Below, piece after piece: positions 1 through 7,591 of a stretch of 9,218 bases of DNA (positions are counted from its first letter, which is position 1; each line of letters begins with the position of its first letter). The stretch is taken from positions 1 through 9,218 of the forward strand of contig CADDYT010000205.1 of NCBI GenBank assembly GCA_902810755.1, read 5' to 3'. The translations under genes were made by a program, and so were the position numbers. The notes beneath the pieces were generated by a model. That model was given only the letters and a program-made list of their open reading frames with translations, had not been told where the DNA came from and did not search any database. The DNA comes from Chloroflexota bacterium (GTDB lineage: Bacteria; Chloroflexota; Ktedonobacteria; Ktedonobacterales; Ktedonobacteraceae).

Positions 1-118
1 ACGCCCCATGCACCAGCTCCCCCGAAAACGGCATCAACGTCCCCCGCTCCAACGGCCTCAACCGCAACATCAACGCATACAACTTCGCCGGAGAATTCCC
101 CTGCGATGGTGTGTTCAT
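1..118 (-). CDS. cas6: Cas6-like CRISPR RNA endonuclease, N-terminal fragment (cut by window edge)
   Basis: Only the first 39 codons are inside the window; the gene runs off the left edge. The translation begins MNTPSQGNSPAKLYALMLRL and continues with RPLERGTLMPFSGELVHGA. The pattern of a hydrophobic beta strand, then a proline-rich turn ending in LP/MPFSG-LVHGA, is typical of the first ferredoxin-like fold of Cas6 proteins. Cas6 cuts pre-crRNA within the repeat and leaves the 8-nt 5' handle. Its place after csc1 on the same strand is the usual position for cas6 in type I-D loci. An in-frame ATG nine codons upstream (145) is possible, but the purine-rich Shine-Dalgarno stretch GAAGGAAAGG lies between the two and favours the ATG at 118. 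Catalytic residues cannot be judged from this fragment. It is separated from csc1 by 180 bp, unlike the tight spacing elsewhere in the operon, so it may have its own control. Confidence 0.72.
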   Translation of the reverse strand, partial: MNTPSQGNSPAKLYALMLRLRPLERGTLMPFSGELVHGA

Positions 119-153
119 TGGTAGCAACCTGCCTTTCCTTCTCATCAATTCCT

Positions 154-167
154 GGCGATTATCCACA
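154..167 (+). promoter_or_regulatory. DnaA-box-like site, left arm of inverted repeat
   Basis: GGCGATTATCCACA contains TTATCCACA (159-167), a perfect match to the strong bacterial DnaA box. It pairs as an inverted repeat with 259-272. Whether DnaA or another protein binds here is unknown. Confidence 0.45.
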
Positions 168-180
168 CTACCGCTCCCCA

Positions 181-201
181 GGCCACCCGCAAGAGGTGGC
201 C
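181..201. repeat. Perfect 7-bp stem hairpin in the csc1-cas6 gap
   Basis: GGCCACC and GGTGGCC flank a 7-nt loop. No run of T follows on either strand, so it is not a simple intrinsic terminator. On the minus strand it would lie near the 5' end of a cas6 transcript started from the TATAGT box. Confidence 0.5.
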
Positions 202-258
202 CTACTATACACGTCCCATCAGCACAACACGAGCGCGCTCATGGTCGATATTGCTGTT

Positions 259-272
259 TGTGGATAATCACC
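259..272 (-). promoter_or_regulatory. DnaA-box-like site, right arm of inverted repeat
   Basis: TGTGGATAATCACC is the reverse complement of the left arm at 154-167, apart from one base. It contains TTATCCACA on the minus strand (267-259), again a perfect DnaA-box match. Confidence 0.45.
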
Positions 273-298
273 AGTTTGATCTTGCAACTCTACCTTCC

Positions 299-991
299 TC
301 AGGCCGATAACCGCTTCTGGCCACTGGGCCGATAACTCATCCCAACGGGCAAGCGGATACCATTTCCTCGCTTATCATGCTCGTCTTTGAGTTCGTAGAA
401 CTCACCGGAATACGAAGCGTTGGTAATCAGGCTGGCCGGAGCCATCGCAACGATATTGCAATTGTCAGGTAGGAGCGAGAGATCAAGCGGATTGAGCGCC
501 CCATCGGCTCGATAGCTCCCCTGCCTGACCTGAGCCTGTCCCTTGCGCACTACATCTACCCGTGCCTTTGCCATCCACTTCCCCAGCCGAATCCAGCGTG
601 GTAACGCAACCTCGCGCTCGCTCAGTACAAAGAACTCGAAGGTACTCTCCGGCGCAAGCTCCTTTGCTCGCCCGAACACCACCTGGTTGGTACTGATCTG
701 CGGCGTCAGGTTGTAGTAGTTAACACTGGCCATCTTGAAGGTATGAAAAGCGAAAGCGAAGCGCAAGGGATGCGCCGGAGTGATGTACACCCCTTGCTCA
801 TTCAGCACGGCCAGGTCTTCTTGATAGCGCGGCACCTGCGCAAGATTCGTATAGGGAGCCTTTACCAGCCCAAGCGCATAGGTCAGCCCGTAATTGTGCA
901 GATATTTCTCTGTCTCATAAAGACGCCCCATCTCTCGCGAGGCGTAGAAGAGAAAATCATGCAGTGTCAGATGACAGACCGTAATGAACAT
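299..991 (-). CDS. csc1: Csc1, type I-D Cas5 subunit
   Basis: This is a 230-residue protein, the usual size for Csc1. Csc1 is the Cas5 subunit of the type I-D surveillance complex; it sits at the 5' end of the crRNA near the handle and links the Csc2 backbone to Cas10d. The N-terminal part (about residues 10-42), with FYASREMGR, YLHNYGLTYALGL and then KAPYTNLAQVPRY, is the hallmark of the family, whose proteins carry a conserved YLHNY-like block. A later stretch (about residues 95-130) with NQVVFGRAKELAPESTFEF and an EREVALPRWIRLGKW block also fits Cas5-type repeat-handle binding folds. The ATG is preceded by GTAGGAG with 7-nt spacing. The csc2 stop lies 13 bp upstream, which indicates co-transcription and probably coupled translation. 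No truncation is seen. Confidence 0.9.
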   Translation of the reverse strand: MFITVCHLTLHDFLFYASREMGRLYETEKYLHNYGLTYALGLVKAPYTNLAQVPRYQEDLAVLNEQGVYITPAHPLRFAFAFHTFKMASVNYYNLTPQISTNQVVFGRAKELAPESTFEFFVLSEREVALPRWIRLGKWMAKARVDVVRKGQAQVRQGSYRADGALNPLDLSLLPDNCNIVAMAPASLITNASYSGEFYELKDEHDKRGNGIRLPVGMSYRPSGQKRLSA

Positions 992-1004
992 GGCATGCTC
1001 CTAC

Positions 1005-2000
1005 CTACTTCTTGCTCTTCGCCTTCGCCTCTTTCCCTGCATCGACGCCATAGGTTTGTGCGTAACGGCTTGCCTCACCTGCTGCCTGTGCCAGCAGCGC
1101 GTTCAACCGCTGCTCATTACTGGTGATTTGTGTCACCTCGGCCAGCAACGCCTGCAACCGATCCCCGGCAAAGCTTTGTGCCACCACACCATCTTCCTGC
1201 AACAGTTCCGGCACCACAGCCTCCATTGCTTCCAACACCACCGATTGCGGCAGTGGCGTCTTCGCTCGTTGCTCAGAGGAAAGCGCATCATAGACGGCCT
1301 GCGTCAACTGCAAATTGGAGAAAATCTCACCGTCAGCGAAAATCACGCCGGTAACGTGGTTCTCTACTGTGCCTGTGCGCGTATTCTGCGCCCCGTACCG
1401 CTTTGTGCGCAGAATATTGTTCAGCACGTAGATGAATTCAGCCTCCGTCGGATCCTTGATCGTCACAACCGAGGGGAAGTAGACCTGTGGCAGCACATAA
1501 TCCTGCTCACCCAGCGCCGTCTTCATCTTGCCATCTTCGCTCATCGTCCCATTCTCAGAAGGCGCATTGAAGGTGAACTGCTGGTGCGACATGTCATAGC
1601 CGGTGATCGAAAAAGCCGAATCGACCAGCACCTTCGAGCGTTCCGATCCCTGGTCACCAATAGCAAAGCCGTAGTAGATGCAATCCGGGCAACGTTTGCA
1701 GAACTCGCTCGTGTTATACTTGCAGTTCTCTACAAATCCGTAGCGGCGCAACAATTCACGGCCCGTCAATCGCTCCGGCGTCGATTGCTTGCGCTTGAAC
1801 AACACAATGCGCGTAGCCTGATCCTGATTCTCCGCTTTACGCCCCTTGCTCACTCGACTGATATTCAGTTCGCCATCCGTCTGGAACAACGCAAAAGAAT
1901 TTGTCTCACGCAGCACGAGAATGTGCGCGTACTTGCCCATCGGCAACTTCGGAATCTCCTGATGGAAAACGTTCAACCCCTCTAAACTGTTCAAAAACAT
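1005..2000 (-). CDS. csc2: Csc2, type I-D Cas7 backbone subunit
   Basis: This 331-residue protein is the Cas7-type subunit that polymerises along the crRNA in the type I-D complex. The N-terminal strand (about residues 22-45, MGKYAHILVLRETNSFALFQ) and the later TRTGTVENHVTGVIFADGE block (about residues 208-226) fit the RRM-like core of Csc2. Four cysteines at about 93, 101, 104 and 107 (C-x7-C-x2-C-x2-C) form a likely zinc site, as known from archaeal Csc2. They are followed by YYGFAIGDQGSERSKV, a conserved block of the family. The C-terminal tail (after about residue 265) is helical and ends in a lysine-rich stretch. The ATG has AAGGAGAG about 7 nt upstream. It starts 45 bp after the cas10d stop and ends 13 bp before csc1. 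Confidence 0.93.
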   Translation of the reverse strand: MFLNSLEGLNVFHQEIPKLPMGKYAHILVLRETNSFALFQTDGELNISRVSKGRKAENQDQATRIVLFKRKQSTPERLTGRELLRRYGFVENCKYNTSEFCKRCPDCIYYGFAIGDQGSERSKVLVDSAFSITGYDMSHQQFTFNAPSENGTMSEDGKMKTALGEQDYVLPQVYFPSVVTIKDPTEAEFIYVLNNILRTKRYGAQNTRTGTVENHVTGVIFADGEIFSNLQLTQAVYDALSSEQRAKTPLPQSVVLEAMEAVVPELLQEDGVVAQSFAGDRLQALLAEVTQITSNEQRLNALLAQAAGEASRYAQTYGVDAGKEAKAKSKK

Positions 2001-2045
2001 GGTATACTCTCCTTCCTGATTGAAGAATCACGACAACAACAAAGA

Positions 2046-5000
2046 CTATCCTACAGGTTCTGGCGCTGGCTCCTGGCCAGGCTCCTGCTCCTCCTTGATA
2101 CGCTGCTTGCTTCGCAGATAGGTGTAGTATGCCTCGCACCCATCCTTGAACTGGTTGATACGGCTACGCAGGATGCCGCGCTCGCCCTGACAGTAGTCCT
2201 TGAAAACCTCCTCGTAAAAGTAACGGACAAATTCCTGTACCGCCGGTATTTCCCGTGTATCGATATCTTTGCCCCAGAACATAGCTCGACCGGTGGCGTG
2301 TCCACCGCGCACACGATCCAGCCAGCTCCTCAACTCGCCCTGAATCTGCCAGAGCAAATCCTCTTCCTCGATATTGAGCGGGCTGTTGATAATCGCCTTC
2401 GCTACGATATCTACCGGCTTCAGAATCGAATGGGACTGGTAGCCCCCGCGATAAAAGACGGTGTAGAGGTCTACACACCTTTCAATCTTGCTCACATCTC
2501 CCTCCAAAAGTTTGTAAATGTCCAGGTATTGTTCTGCCTCGTCCGCATACAACGAATCACGACGCTCTCGACGCTGCTGCTTGCGCAGGTAGCTAAACAG
2601 GTACAATGGATCAGTCTCCAGGTCACGCGCTATGCCGCCAAGGTGCTTCCACTCCGGCTTTCCTTTGTTAGCATAGGTATCCAGATTGACCCGGTAAACA
2701 CTGGCAAGGATACGAATTTTCGTCAGCAACTCGTTAACGCGCACGCGATTTCCCCTTAGCAGTCGCGTCAGGTAGGAATGCGGCGCGTCGAAGATGACCG
2801 TCTCGCGGAAATCGCGCCCGGAAGCGAAAAGCGGCAGCGACATCTCCGAAATGACCACCTTTGTATTTGTCACCAGCGGCAATGCCAGCGCCAGGAACGC
2901 AGGCATGGCCCACGACGATGTATCATCATCATCGCTGGCCCTCATGCCAAAGAAGCACAGGCCAGGGTAGCTATCCTGTGGAAACTGGAATTTGATATAG
3001 CTGCGCTCACCAGGGCCGCTTTGTTCCGTCGCTTCCTCCTGCTCTTCCTGCTCATCATCCTCTCCGAAATCTTCATCCTCATCATGGGTGACGGCTTGCA
3101 GTTTTCTCCCCTCGTCTGGCGGCGCGGCAAAGGCATCCAGCGCCATCAGGTCGCGCATAGTAATACCTCGCCCATCCAGTGTACGCCTGATGGTGAAGAA
3201 GTTAATATCGCGTAGCTGATCGAGTATCCCCTGCACCATCGCTCCCGTCTCTGCCGTAAAGAAGAAATTCGGGTAGACGGCCAGGTATTTCGTCTTGAGC
3301 GCCTCAAACTTGCTGCCCGTCAGCCGCAGTTGGCCCTTCTGCAGAATTTGTCGCAGCATCAGCTCCAGCGCGCATATCGCACAGATGCCGCCCGCGTTCT
3401 TGCCTGCGTACAGAGAGAGCTTGTTCTTGTAGACCCAGGGCTGGAACAATACCGCATTATCCGCCTGCTCTTCAGTCGGGTAGGCGCTATTACACAGTGT
3501 ACAGATAAGCTGTCGTCCCTTTTTCGCTTTTGCGGTTTCATACCGCTCCAACTCGCCCTCAAAATCCGGTAGCAAACTGCCACCGCGAATAGCAAGCGGT
3601 ACCTCAACAATGCTATCCAGATAGTGGGTGAGATGGCTCAGGTACTTTTGCGGCATCTGTCTGCGTAATTCATCACCTGCCATCCTCAACACAAGCTCCA
3701 GCGTTGAATGGAAAGTTGCCTCGAGGTCGTTGGTATCAAGCCCTTTATGAGCGTCCAGGTAGCAAGCCCCCAGCCAGAACCAGCGATACTCCACACCTCC
3801 CTTATTGGGAATCATCCGCGCCTGCTCCCAGTAAGGCGCCAATCCCAGATGCCTCACTACCTCCTGCTCGACCTGATCGCGCAGCGCCTGCTGCTTCTTA
3901 TCCAGCATGTCAAGCAATGTCAGAAAAACCACCGACAGGAAACGACTTACCATACCAATACGAGGATCAGGTTGAAAATCGAGCGGCAAACCGGCGCCGA
4001 TCTCTCCATCTTCCTGCATTTTTTTGAGCTTGCTCAGGGGAATCGCACTGATATCGTTGGTTGTGCGCAGAATGGTGAAACGCGCCAGCAACTCAGCGTA
4101 CTCCTCAAGGGTCAAGAACTCAAAGTAGTAGCCGGGATGCTTGGCGATGCCCTGAATACTGAACTTGAAACCGGGGGCCTGCTGCTTGATGCGCCCGGCA
4201 CAGATTGCCCGCAACTGTTCCCGCACCGTCTCAACAATTTGCTCCGTTGCCACTGTGAATTGCAGCGACTTGCGTTTGATGTAGACCACGCCATCCGAGA
4301 AGAACAGGTACGGCCAGATGCCCTCACGCCCTTCAATAAAGAGGCGAATCAGCCCGTTATTGATCACATTGGTAAACAGGCCGCGCACTTCGCGCAACTG
4401 GTGGTAACAGAAAACCAGTTTATCATCGCTTAACTCGTGCAGGATAGCGTTTATCTCAGACTCCAGCAGAATAGCGGAAGGTGAAGGCACCAGGTAGGCA
4501 ATGTGGTCAGAATAGGTGCAGAGCCGCCGCAGGAGCAGCACGCGCCTCTCAGGCAAGCGAAAACGCCAGCCATACGTTTGTAAATGCGTTCCCCAACGCT
4601 GCTGCGTATTGACCACGAGATAGGTAATATCTTCCACATATGCCTCAAAGTCGGGGAAGAACTCGTCGGCATTGCACTTATGTAGCTCCCCGGCTATAAC
4701 CCCCTTTGCCCACTCTATCGCCTCGCGATTCACTGTCGGCACCCCATGCATTTCCAGAATTTTGTCCACATCGTGCATGAGATAGGACAGAATATAGACC
4801 CGCCGTTCTTCGTCTGTAAACCGGGCCTGTGGCGCTCCCTCCGCCTCTAGCAAATTCATCAGGCGCATAGTCGGGAAAATGCCGTTGAGCAGGTGACTGA
4901 CCATGCTCTGGTCGTCCTTCGCCTCAAACTTGCGCTTCGTCTCCTCATCCAGTCGCTCGCTTCCTGAATGCTCACCTCCTTTCGCGGATTTCGTCGCGTA

Positions 5001-5105
5001 CTGTTCCATCATGGCCGGAACCATGTGTTCGATAAACGAGCGTGTCACCTCATCAGCGGCATGCTTCGCTAGAAAGTGAGTAAAAACGTTGCCGGTCTCT
5101 TCCAC
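2046..5105 (-). CDS. cas10d: Cas10d (Csc3), type I-D large subunit with HD nuclease domain
   Basis: This 1019-residue protein is the signature large subunit of type I-D. It recognises the PAM side of the target and carries the nuclease that in other type I systems belongs to Cas3. A metal-binding HD motif is visible at H111-D112 within YLMHDVDKILEMHGV. Further histidines and an aspartate (H142, and S199-D200-H201) could complete the site. A zinc-ribbon pair lies at C535/C538 and C575/C578. No GGDD motif is present, so the palm domain is not expected to make cyclic oligoadenylates, as is usual for Cas10d. A very acidic low-complexity linker (about 674-692) precedes the C-terminal half. The start is GTG: the frame has an ideal AGGAGG (5111-5116) five bases upstream. 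It lies 29 bp after the cas3' stop, within the same operon. Confidence 0.93.
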   Translation of the reverse strand: MEETGNVFTHFLAKHAADEVTRSFIEHMVPAMMEQYATKSAKGGEHSGSERLDEETKRKFEAKDDQSMVSHLLNGIFPTMRLMNLLEAEGAPQARFTDEERRVYILSYLMHDVDKILEMHGVPTVNREAIEWAKGVIAGELHKCNADEFFPDFEAYVEDITYLVVNTQQRWGTHLQTYGWRFRLPERRVLLLRRLCTYSDHIAYLVPSPSAILLESEINAILHELSDDKLVFCYHQLREVRGLFTNVINNGLIRLFIEGREGIWPYLFFSDGVVYIKRKSLQFTVATEQIVETVREQLRAICAGRIKQQAPGFKFSIQGIAKHPGYYFEFLTLEEYAELLARFTILRTTNDISAIPLSKLKKMQEDGEIGAGLPLDFQPDPRIGMVSRFLSVVFLTLLDMLDKKQQALRDQVEQEVVRHLGLAPYWEQARMIPNKGGVEYRWFWLGACYLDAHKGLDTNDLEATFHSTLELVLRMAGDELRRQMPQKYLSHLTHYLDSIVEVPLAIRGGSLLPDFEGELERYETAKAKKGRQLICTLCNSAYPTEEQADNAVLFQPWVYKNKLSLYAGKNAGGICAICALELMLRQILQKGQLRLTGSKFEALKTKYLAVYPNFFFTAETGAMVQGILDQLRDINFFTIRRTLDGRGITMRDLMALDAFAAPPDEGRKLQAVTHDEDEDFGEDDEQEEQEEATEQSGPGERSYIKFQFPQDSYPGLCFFGMRASDDDDTSSWAMPAFLALALPLVTNTKVVISEMSLPLFASGRDFRETVIFDAPHSYLTRLLRGNRVRVNELLTKIRILASVYRVNLDTYANKGKPEWKHLGGIARDLETDPLYLFSYLRKQQRRERRDSLYADEAEQYLDIYKLLEGDVSKIERCVDLYTVFYRGGYQSHSILKPVDIVAKAIINSPLNIEEEDLLWQIQGELRSWLDRVRGGHATGRAMFWGKDIDTREIPAVQEFVRYFYEEVFKDYCQGERGILRSRINQFKDGCEAYYTYLRSKQRIKEEQEPGQEPAPEPVG

Positions 5106-5110
5106 TGAAA

Positions 5111-5116
5111 CCTCCT
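5111..5116 (-). promoter_or_regulatory. Shine-Dalgarno site fixing the GTG start of cas10d
   Basis: AGGAGG on the minus strand ends five bases before the GTG at 5105-5103. No upstream ATG in frame is supported, so this site decides the start. Confidence 0.85.
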
Positions 5117-5134
5117 TTCCTGTATCAAAACCCG

Positions 5135-7177
5135 CTACAACATCAACGGCCTGTCACTTTTCGGTTTGCGAAAAAACAGAATTGAATCGAGCAGCAGCGC
5201 CTCCTGCCCGAACGCCACCGAATACTCTGCTCCCGTCTTATCGCGCAATCGATAGATCGGGAACATCGCCCCCAGGCTCAGCTTCCCCTTGATCTCCCTG
5301 CGGGGCATATCGCTGAAAATACAGGCCAGCTTCAGCCCCCTTAATTTGCGATTCACTCTGTCCAGGTCGGTATGGCGAGGAGAATCGACAAAGAAGCCAT
5401 CTGTCGCCAGCGCATGATGCAAAATCTCGCTCTGCGCCCCCAGATCATCCCGCAGGCCCAGCACCAGTTGCATACGCTCCGGCACATACTTGAAAACCCT
5501 GAAGTACAACAACTGCTTCTGAAAATCTCGCTCCTCAAAGCCGCGCTTGCGCACCTCCTGCATAAAATCTTCCTCTTCCAGCAGCGCAAACTCTGTATTC
5601 GCCAGCAGGAAAAAGAGATCATAGGTCTGCAAATGATCGTCAGTATCCCACACTCCACAGGAAAGCGGACTTTGCCCTCGGAAACTGCTCAGTTCCTGAA
5701 TAATCGCCGGAAAATTCTTCTTGAACCGGTGGAACTTCCCGATCCCTCCCTTCATGGCAGGCTTCTCAGCACTTCCATACAGCCGGTTATACTCCTCTGT
5801 CAGCGCCGCCGTAAATTCCTGGTTCTCGTCCATCTTGCTCTGTCCCTGCAATTCCACCAGCACCTGTGCCGCCTGCACCACTCCCCACAACTTCGCGTAA
5901 TGCGCAAACTCCTGCTCCGTCGGGAATGCCTCTCGTACCTCTCCATTGAATTGTTCCCGTTCAACCTCCCCTCCCGTCCATTTTTGTGCCAGCCGTTCAA
6001 GCACAAAACGCGGTATCAGCGCGTGCGCCTCGTAAGCATCAAAGCCCTCGTGCCGCCCCAGGCGGCCAAAACGCTGCAAAAACGAGCCAGCCTCGTATGC
6101 TTCGAAGACAAGAAAATTAATGCGGAAATCGATACCAATATCTACCGTCGACGTGCCTACCAGAATCGCCTTCTCAAAAGACTCGCGCCGCTTCTCCGGG
6201 TCCGTCAACCCTGTATTCTCGCCAACACTGATGCCATAAGGCTTCTCAAGCTGCTCTTTCAGCAGCATCACCAGCCGCCGCGCCGTCGCCACCGAATTGA
6301 CCAGAATCGCTCCCTTAGCCCCTTTGTGCTGCTCGAAAAACGCTCGTACCTCATCAAGATGCTCGATGACCCACTGTTCCGTCGTCTGTTCCTGGCTCAC
6401 CTCGTGTAATGTCAGCTCGCATCCCTGCAAGATGCGCCGGTAGCCATCGCGCTCCGTAGAGCTATAGTGTCCCTCAATCTTCCTGTATCGCAACCCGCTT
6501 CGATCAAGGAGTGTATTGAGCAGCCTGCTGGGAGTAGCCGAGAGAAAGACAAACTTCTTGCGATCAGAGGGCTTATCTCGGTAGGTAACATCCAGATAGC
6601 CGAGCATATTCATCACCGAGACCACCTGTGGCACACCAAACACATGAAATTCATCATAGAGGAAATAATCGTAATAGCCACCTACTGTCGTCGGCAGTTC
6701 TTTACGCAAGTAATCCCACCCATACTGGTGGCTCATAATCAGGTGAACAAGGTCGGGGTTCGTCAGTACAATACCATTATTGACCAGCAGTTTGCGCACT
6801 TCTTCCAACCGCACCTTTGTTTCATGCTCGCGCATCAATTCCGTAATGCGCGCCCCGTACATCGTCTCAGAGCGCGGCAATTTCACTTCCAGCCGCTGCC
6901 CATAGCTCTCAAGCCCCCTTTGCTGATCCTTCACCAGCTCATTTGTGGGATACATGGCGATAACGTGCTTCCTCTGCTTCAACGCAGGCAAGTACCCCGC
7001 CAGGCTCTTCCCATCGCCAGTCATCGCCACATTAAAAATCACATCCACATCCGGGTCCTGGAACGCCTCCCACGTCTCGTACTGGTGCCTCAACAGTCGT
7101 ACCGAGCCAATCTTGCCCTCCGGGCCGGGGTATTCCTGAGAATACACTGGAAGAATACGTAAACGAAGACTTCCCAT
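5135..7177 (-). CDS. cas3: Cas3', type I-D helicase without HD domain
   Basis: This is a 680-residue superfamily 2 DExH helicase that unwinds target DNA for the type I-D complex. Helicase motifs appear in order: motif I TGDGKS (53-58), motif II DEFH (175-178), motif III SAT (213-215), motif V in VGTSTVDIGIDF (340-351), and motif VI QRFGRLGR (368-375). Only about 45 residues precede motif I, so there is no room for an N-terminal HD nuclease, and no HD motif was seen elsewhere. This is the known split of labour in type I-D, where Cas10d carries the HD domain. Motif I has aspartate where GSGKT/GTGKT-type sequences are more usual. The ATG at 7177 has AGGAGG eight bases upstream. The gene is followed after 29 bp by cas10d and preceded by a hairpin and a small HTH gene. 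Confidence 0.92.
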   Translation of the reverse strand: MGSLRLRILPVYSQEYPGPEGKIGSVRLLRHQYETWEAFQDPDVDVIFNVAMTGDGKSLAGYLPALKQRKHVIAMYPTNELVKDQQRGLESYGQRLEVKLPRSETMYGARITELMREHETKVRLEEVRKLLVNNGIVLTNPDLVHLIMSHQYGWDYLRKELPTTVGGYYDYFLYDEFHVFGVPQVVSVMNMLGYLDVTYRDKPSDRKKFVFLSATPSRLLNTLLDRSGLRYRKIEGHYSSTERDGYRRILQGCELTLHEVSQEQTTEQWVIEHLDEVRAFFEQHKGAKGAILVNSVATARRLVMLLKEQLEKPYGISVGENTGLTDPEKRRESFEKAILVGTSTVDIGIDFRINFLVFEAYEAGSFLQRFGRLGRHEGFDAYEAHALIPRFVLERLAQKWTGGEVEREQFNGEVREAFPTEQEFAHYAKLWGVVQAAQVLVELQGQSKMDENQEFTAALTEEYNRLYGSAEKPAMKGGIGKFHRFKKNFPAIIQELSSFRGQSPLSCGVWDTDDHLQTYDLFFLLANTEFALLEEEDFMQEVRKRGFEERDFQKQLLYFRVFKYVPERMQLVLGLRDDLGAQSEILHHALATDGFFVDSPRHTDLDRVNRKLRGLKLACIFSDMPRREIKGKLSLGAMFPIYRLRDKTGAEYSVAFGQEALLLDSILFFRKPKSDRPLML

Positions 7178-7216
7178 CTCGTCTACCTCCTAAACAGCTA
7201 TTTCGCTCATCGCCCC

Positions 7217-7255
7217 GGTTGAGGAAATGTCAGCGTTTCTGGCATTTCCTCAACC
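7217..7255. repeat. Long hairpin between the HTH gene and cas3'
   Basis: GGTTGAGGAAATG (7217-7229) and CATTTCCTCAACC (7243-7255) are perfect reverse complements. Inside them, a single T/G opposition and CAG/CTG extend the stem to 17 paired positions around a 5-nt loop. It begins five bases after the stop codon of the HTH gene. No T run follows on either strand, so an ordinary intrinsic terminator is unlikely. It may set relative expression by RNA folding or processing, or be the end of an old mobile element. Confidence 0.7.
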
Positions 7256-7260
7256 TGCAA

Positions 7261-7509
7261 TTACTTTCGCCGACACCTGTAAGGCTTTACCTTGTCCCCA
7301 GCGCCATCAACTCTTTTTCTGCCCCTCTGCTCTTTCTTATCTCCAGAGATGAAAGCAGCCAGGCCAGCCAAAACCAACTTTCGCCACCGGTAAAATGAGC
7401 TTCGTGGAATGCCATGCTCTTTGCAAAACTTGGTTACAACCACATTCTCCTGAAGACTGGAGAATATCAGCTTCACCTTCTTGAAGTTCGATACCGTCTT
7501 TCTTGACAT
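7261..7509 (-). CDS. Small transposase-type helix-turn-helix protein
   Basis: This 82-residue basic protein is translated as MSRKTVSNFKKVKLIFSSLQ followed by ENVVVTKFCKEHGIPRSSFY and RWRKLVLAGLAAF. The block VTKFCKEHGIPRSSFYRWR is a clear helix-turn-helix of the kind found at the N terminus of IS3/IS481-type transposases (orfA-like), here about residues 22-46. The tail after about residue 50 is short and lysine/arginine-rich, and no integrase core follows. It is therefore either a remnant of an insertion sequence or a domesticated DNA-binding protein. The ATG at 7509 has GAGGAG seven bases upstream (7517-7522); a TTG at 7524 overlaps that site and is a poorer start. It is the first gene of the cas transcription unit as seen here, 83 bp before cas3', so it may regulate the operon. 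That role is inference. Confidence 0.62.
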   Translation of the reverse strand: MSRKTVSNFKKVKLIFSSLQENVVVTKFCKEHGIPRSSFYRWRKLVLAGLAAFISGDKKEQRGRKRVDGAGDKVKPYRCRRK

Positions 7510-7534
7510 TTCTATACTCCTCAAAACAAAAACT

Positions 7535-7567
7535 ATCGTAGCAGCCTTTTGACCAGGCTTCTGTCAA
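7535..7567 (-). promoter_or_regulatory. Possible promoter of the HTH-cas operon
   Basis: On the minus strand there is a perfect TTGACA (7567-7562) and an extended -10 TGCTACGAT (7543-7535). Their spacing of 21 nt is longer than ideal, but an extended -10 can act without a strong -35. Transcription would start near 7528 and give a short leader before the HTH gene. A second candidate -10, CATAAT (7612-7607), lies inside the tandem repeats but lacks a convincing -35. Confidence 0.35.
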
Positions 7568-7591
7568 TAAAAACGCATATCTCTTCGATTT

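Larger units (their letters stand above)
119..298. other. csc1-cas6 intergenic region with inverted repeats and hairpin
   Basis: This is the only long gap among the cas genes downstream of cas3'. I see no ORF in it. It carries a 14-bp imperfect inverted repeat (154-167 and 259-272, one mismatch), a perfect 7-bp stem hairpin (181-201) between the two arms, and on the minus strand a TATAGT box (209-204) that could be a -10 element for cas6. No good -35 was found 16-18 nt upstream of that box, so the promoter is weakly supported. Confidence 0.6.

Noticed and set aside
984..1985. Long open frame on the plus strand opposite csc2
   Set aside because: It is antisense to a well-recognised csc2, its translation is rich in low-complexity Leu/Arg/His with no family likeness, and it has no supported ribosome binding site.
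4758..4772. TTGTCCACA as a third DnaA box
   Set aside because: It is a variant, single, and sits inside the conserved N-terminal part of cas10d, so chance is sufficient.
5372..6409. Long open frame on the plus strand opposite cas3'
   Set aside because: It lies fully within the helicase gene, which has all its motifs in the other strand; the composition is typical of an antisense shadow.
7217..7255. Hairpin as an intrinsic terminator before cas3'
   Set aside because: No T-rich tail follows on either strand, and cas3' is better explained as part of the same operon.
7524..7526. TTG at 7524 as start of the small HTH gene
   Set aside because: It overlaps the GAGGAG that serves the ATG at 7509, and has no better site of its own.
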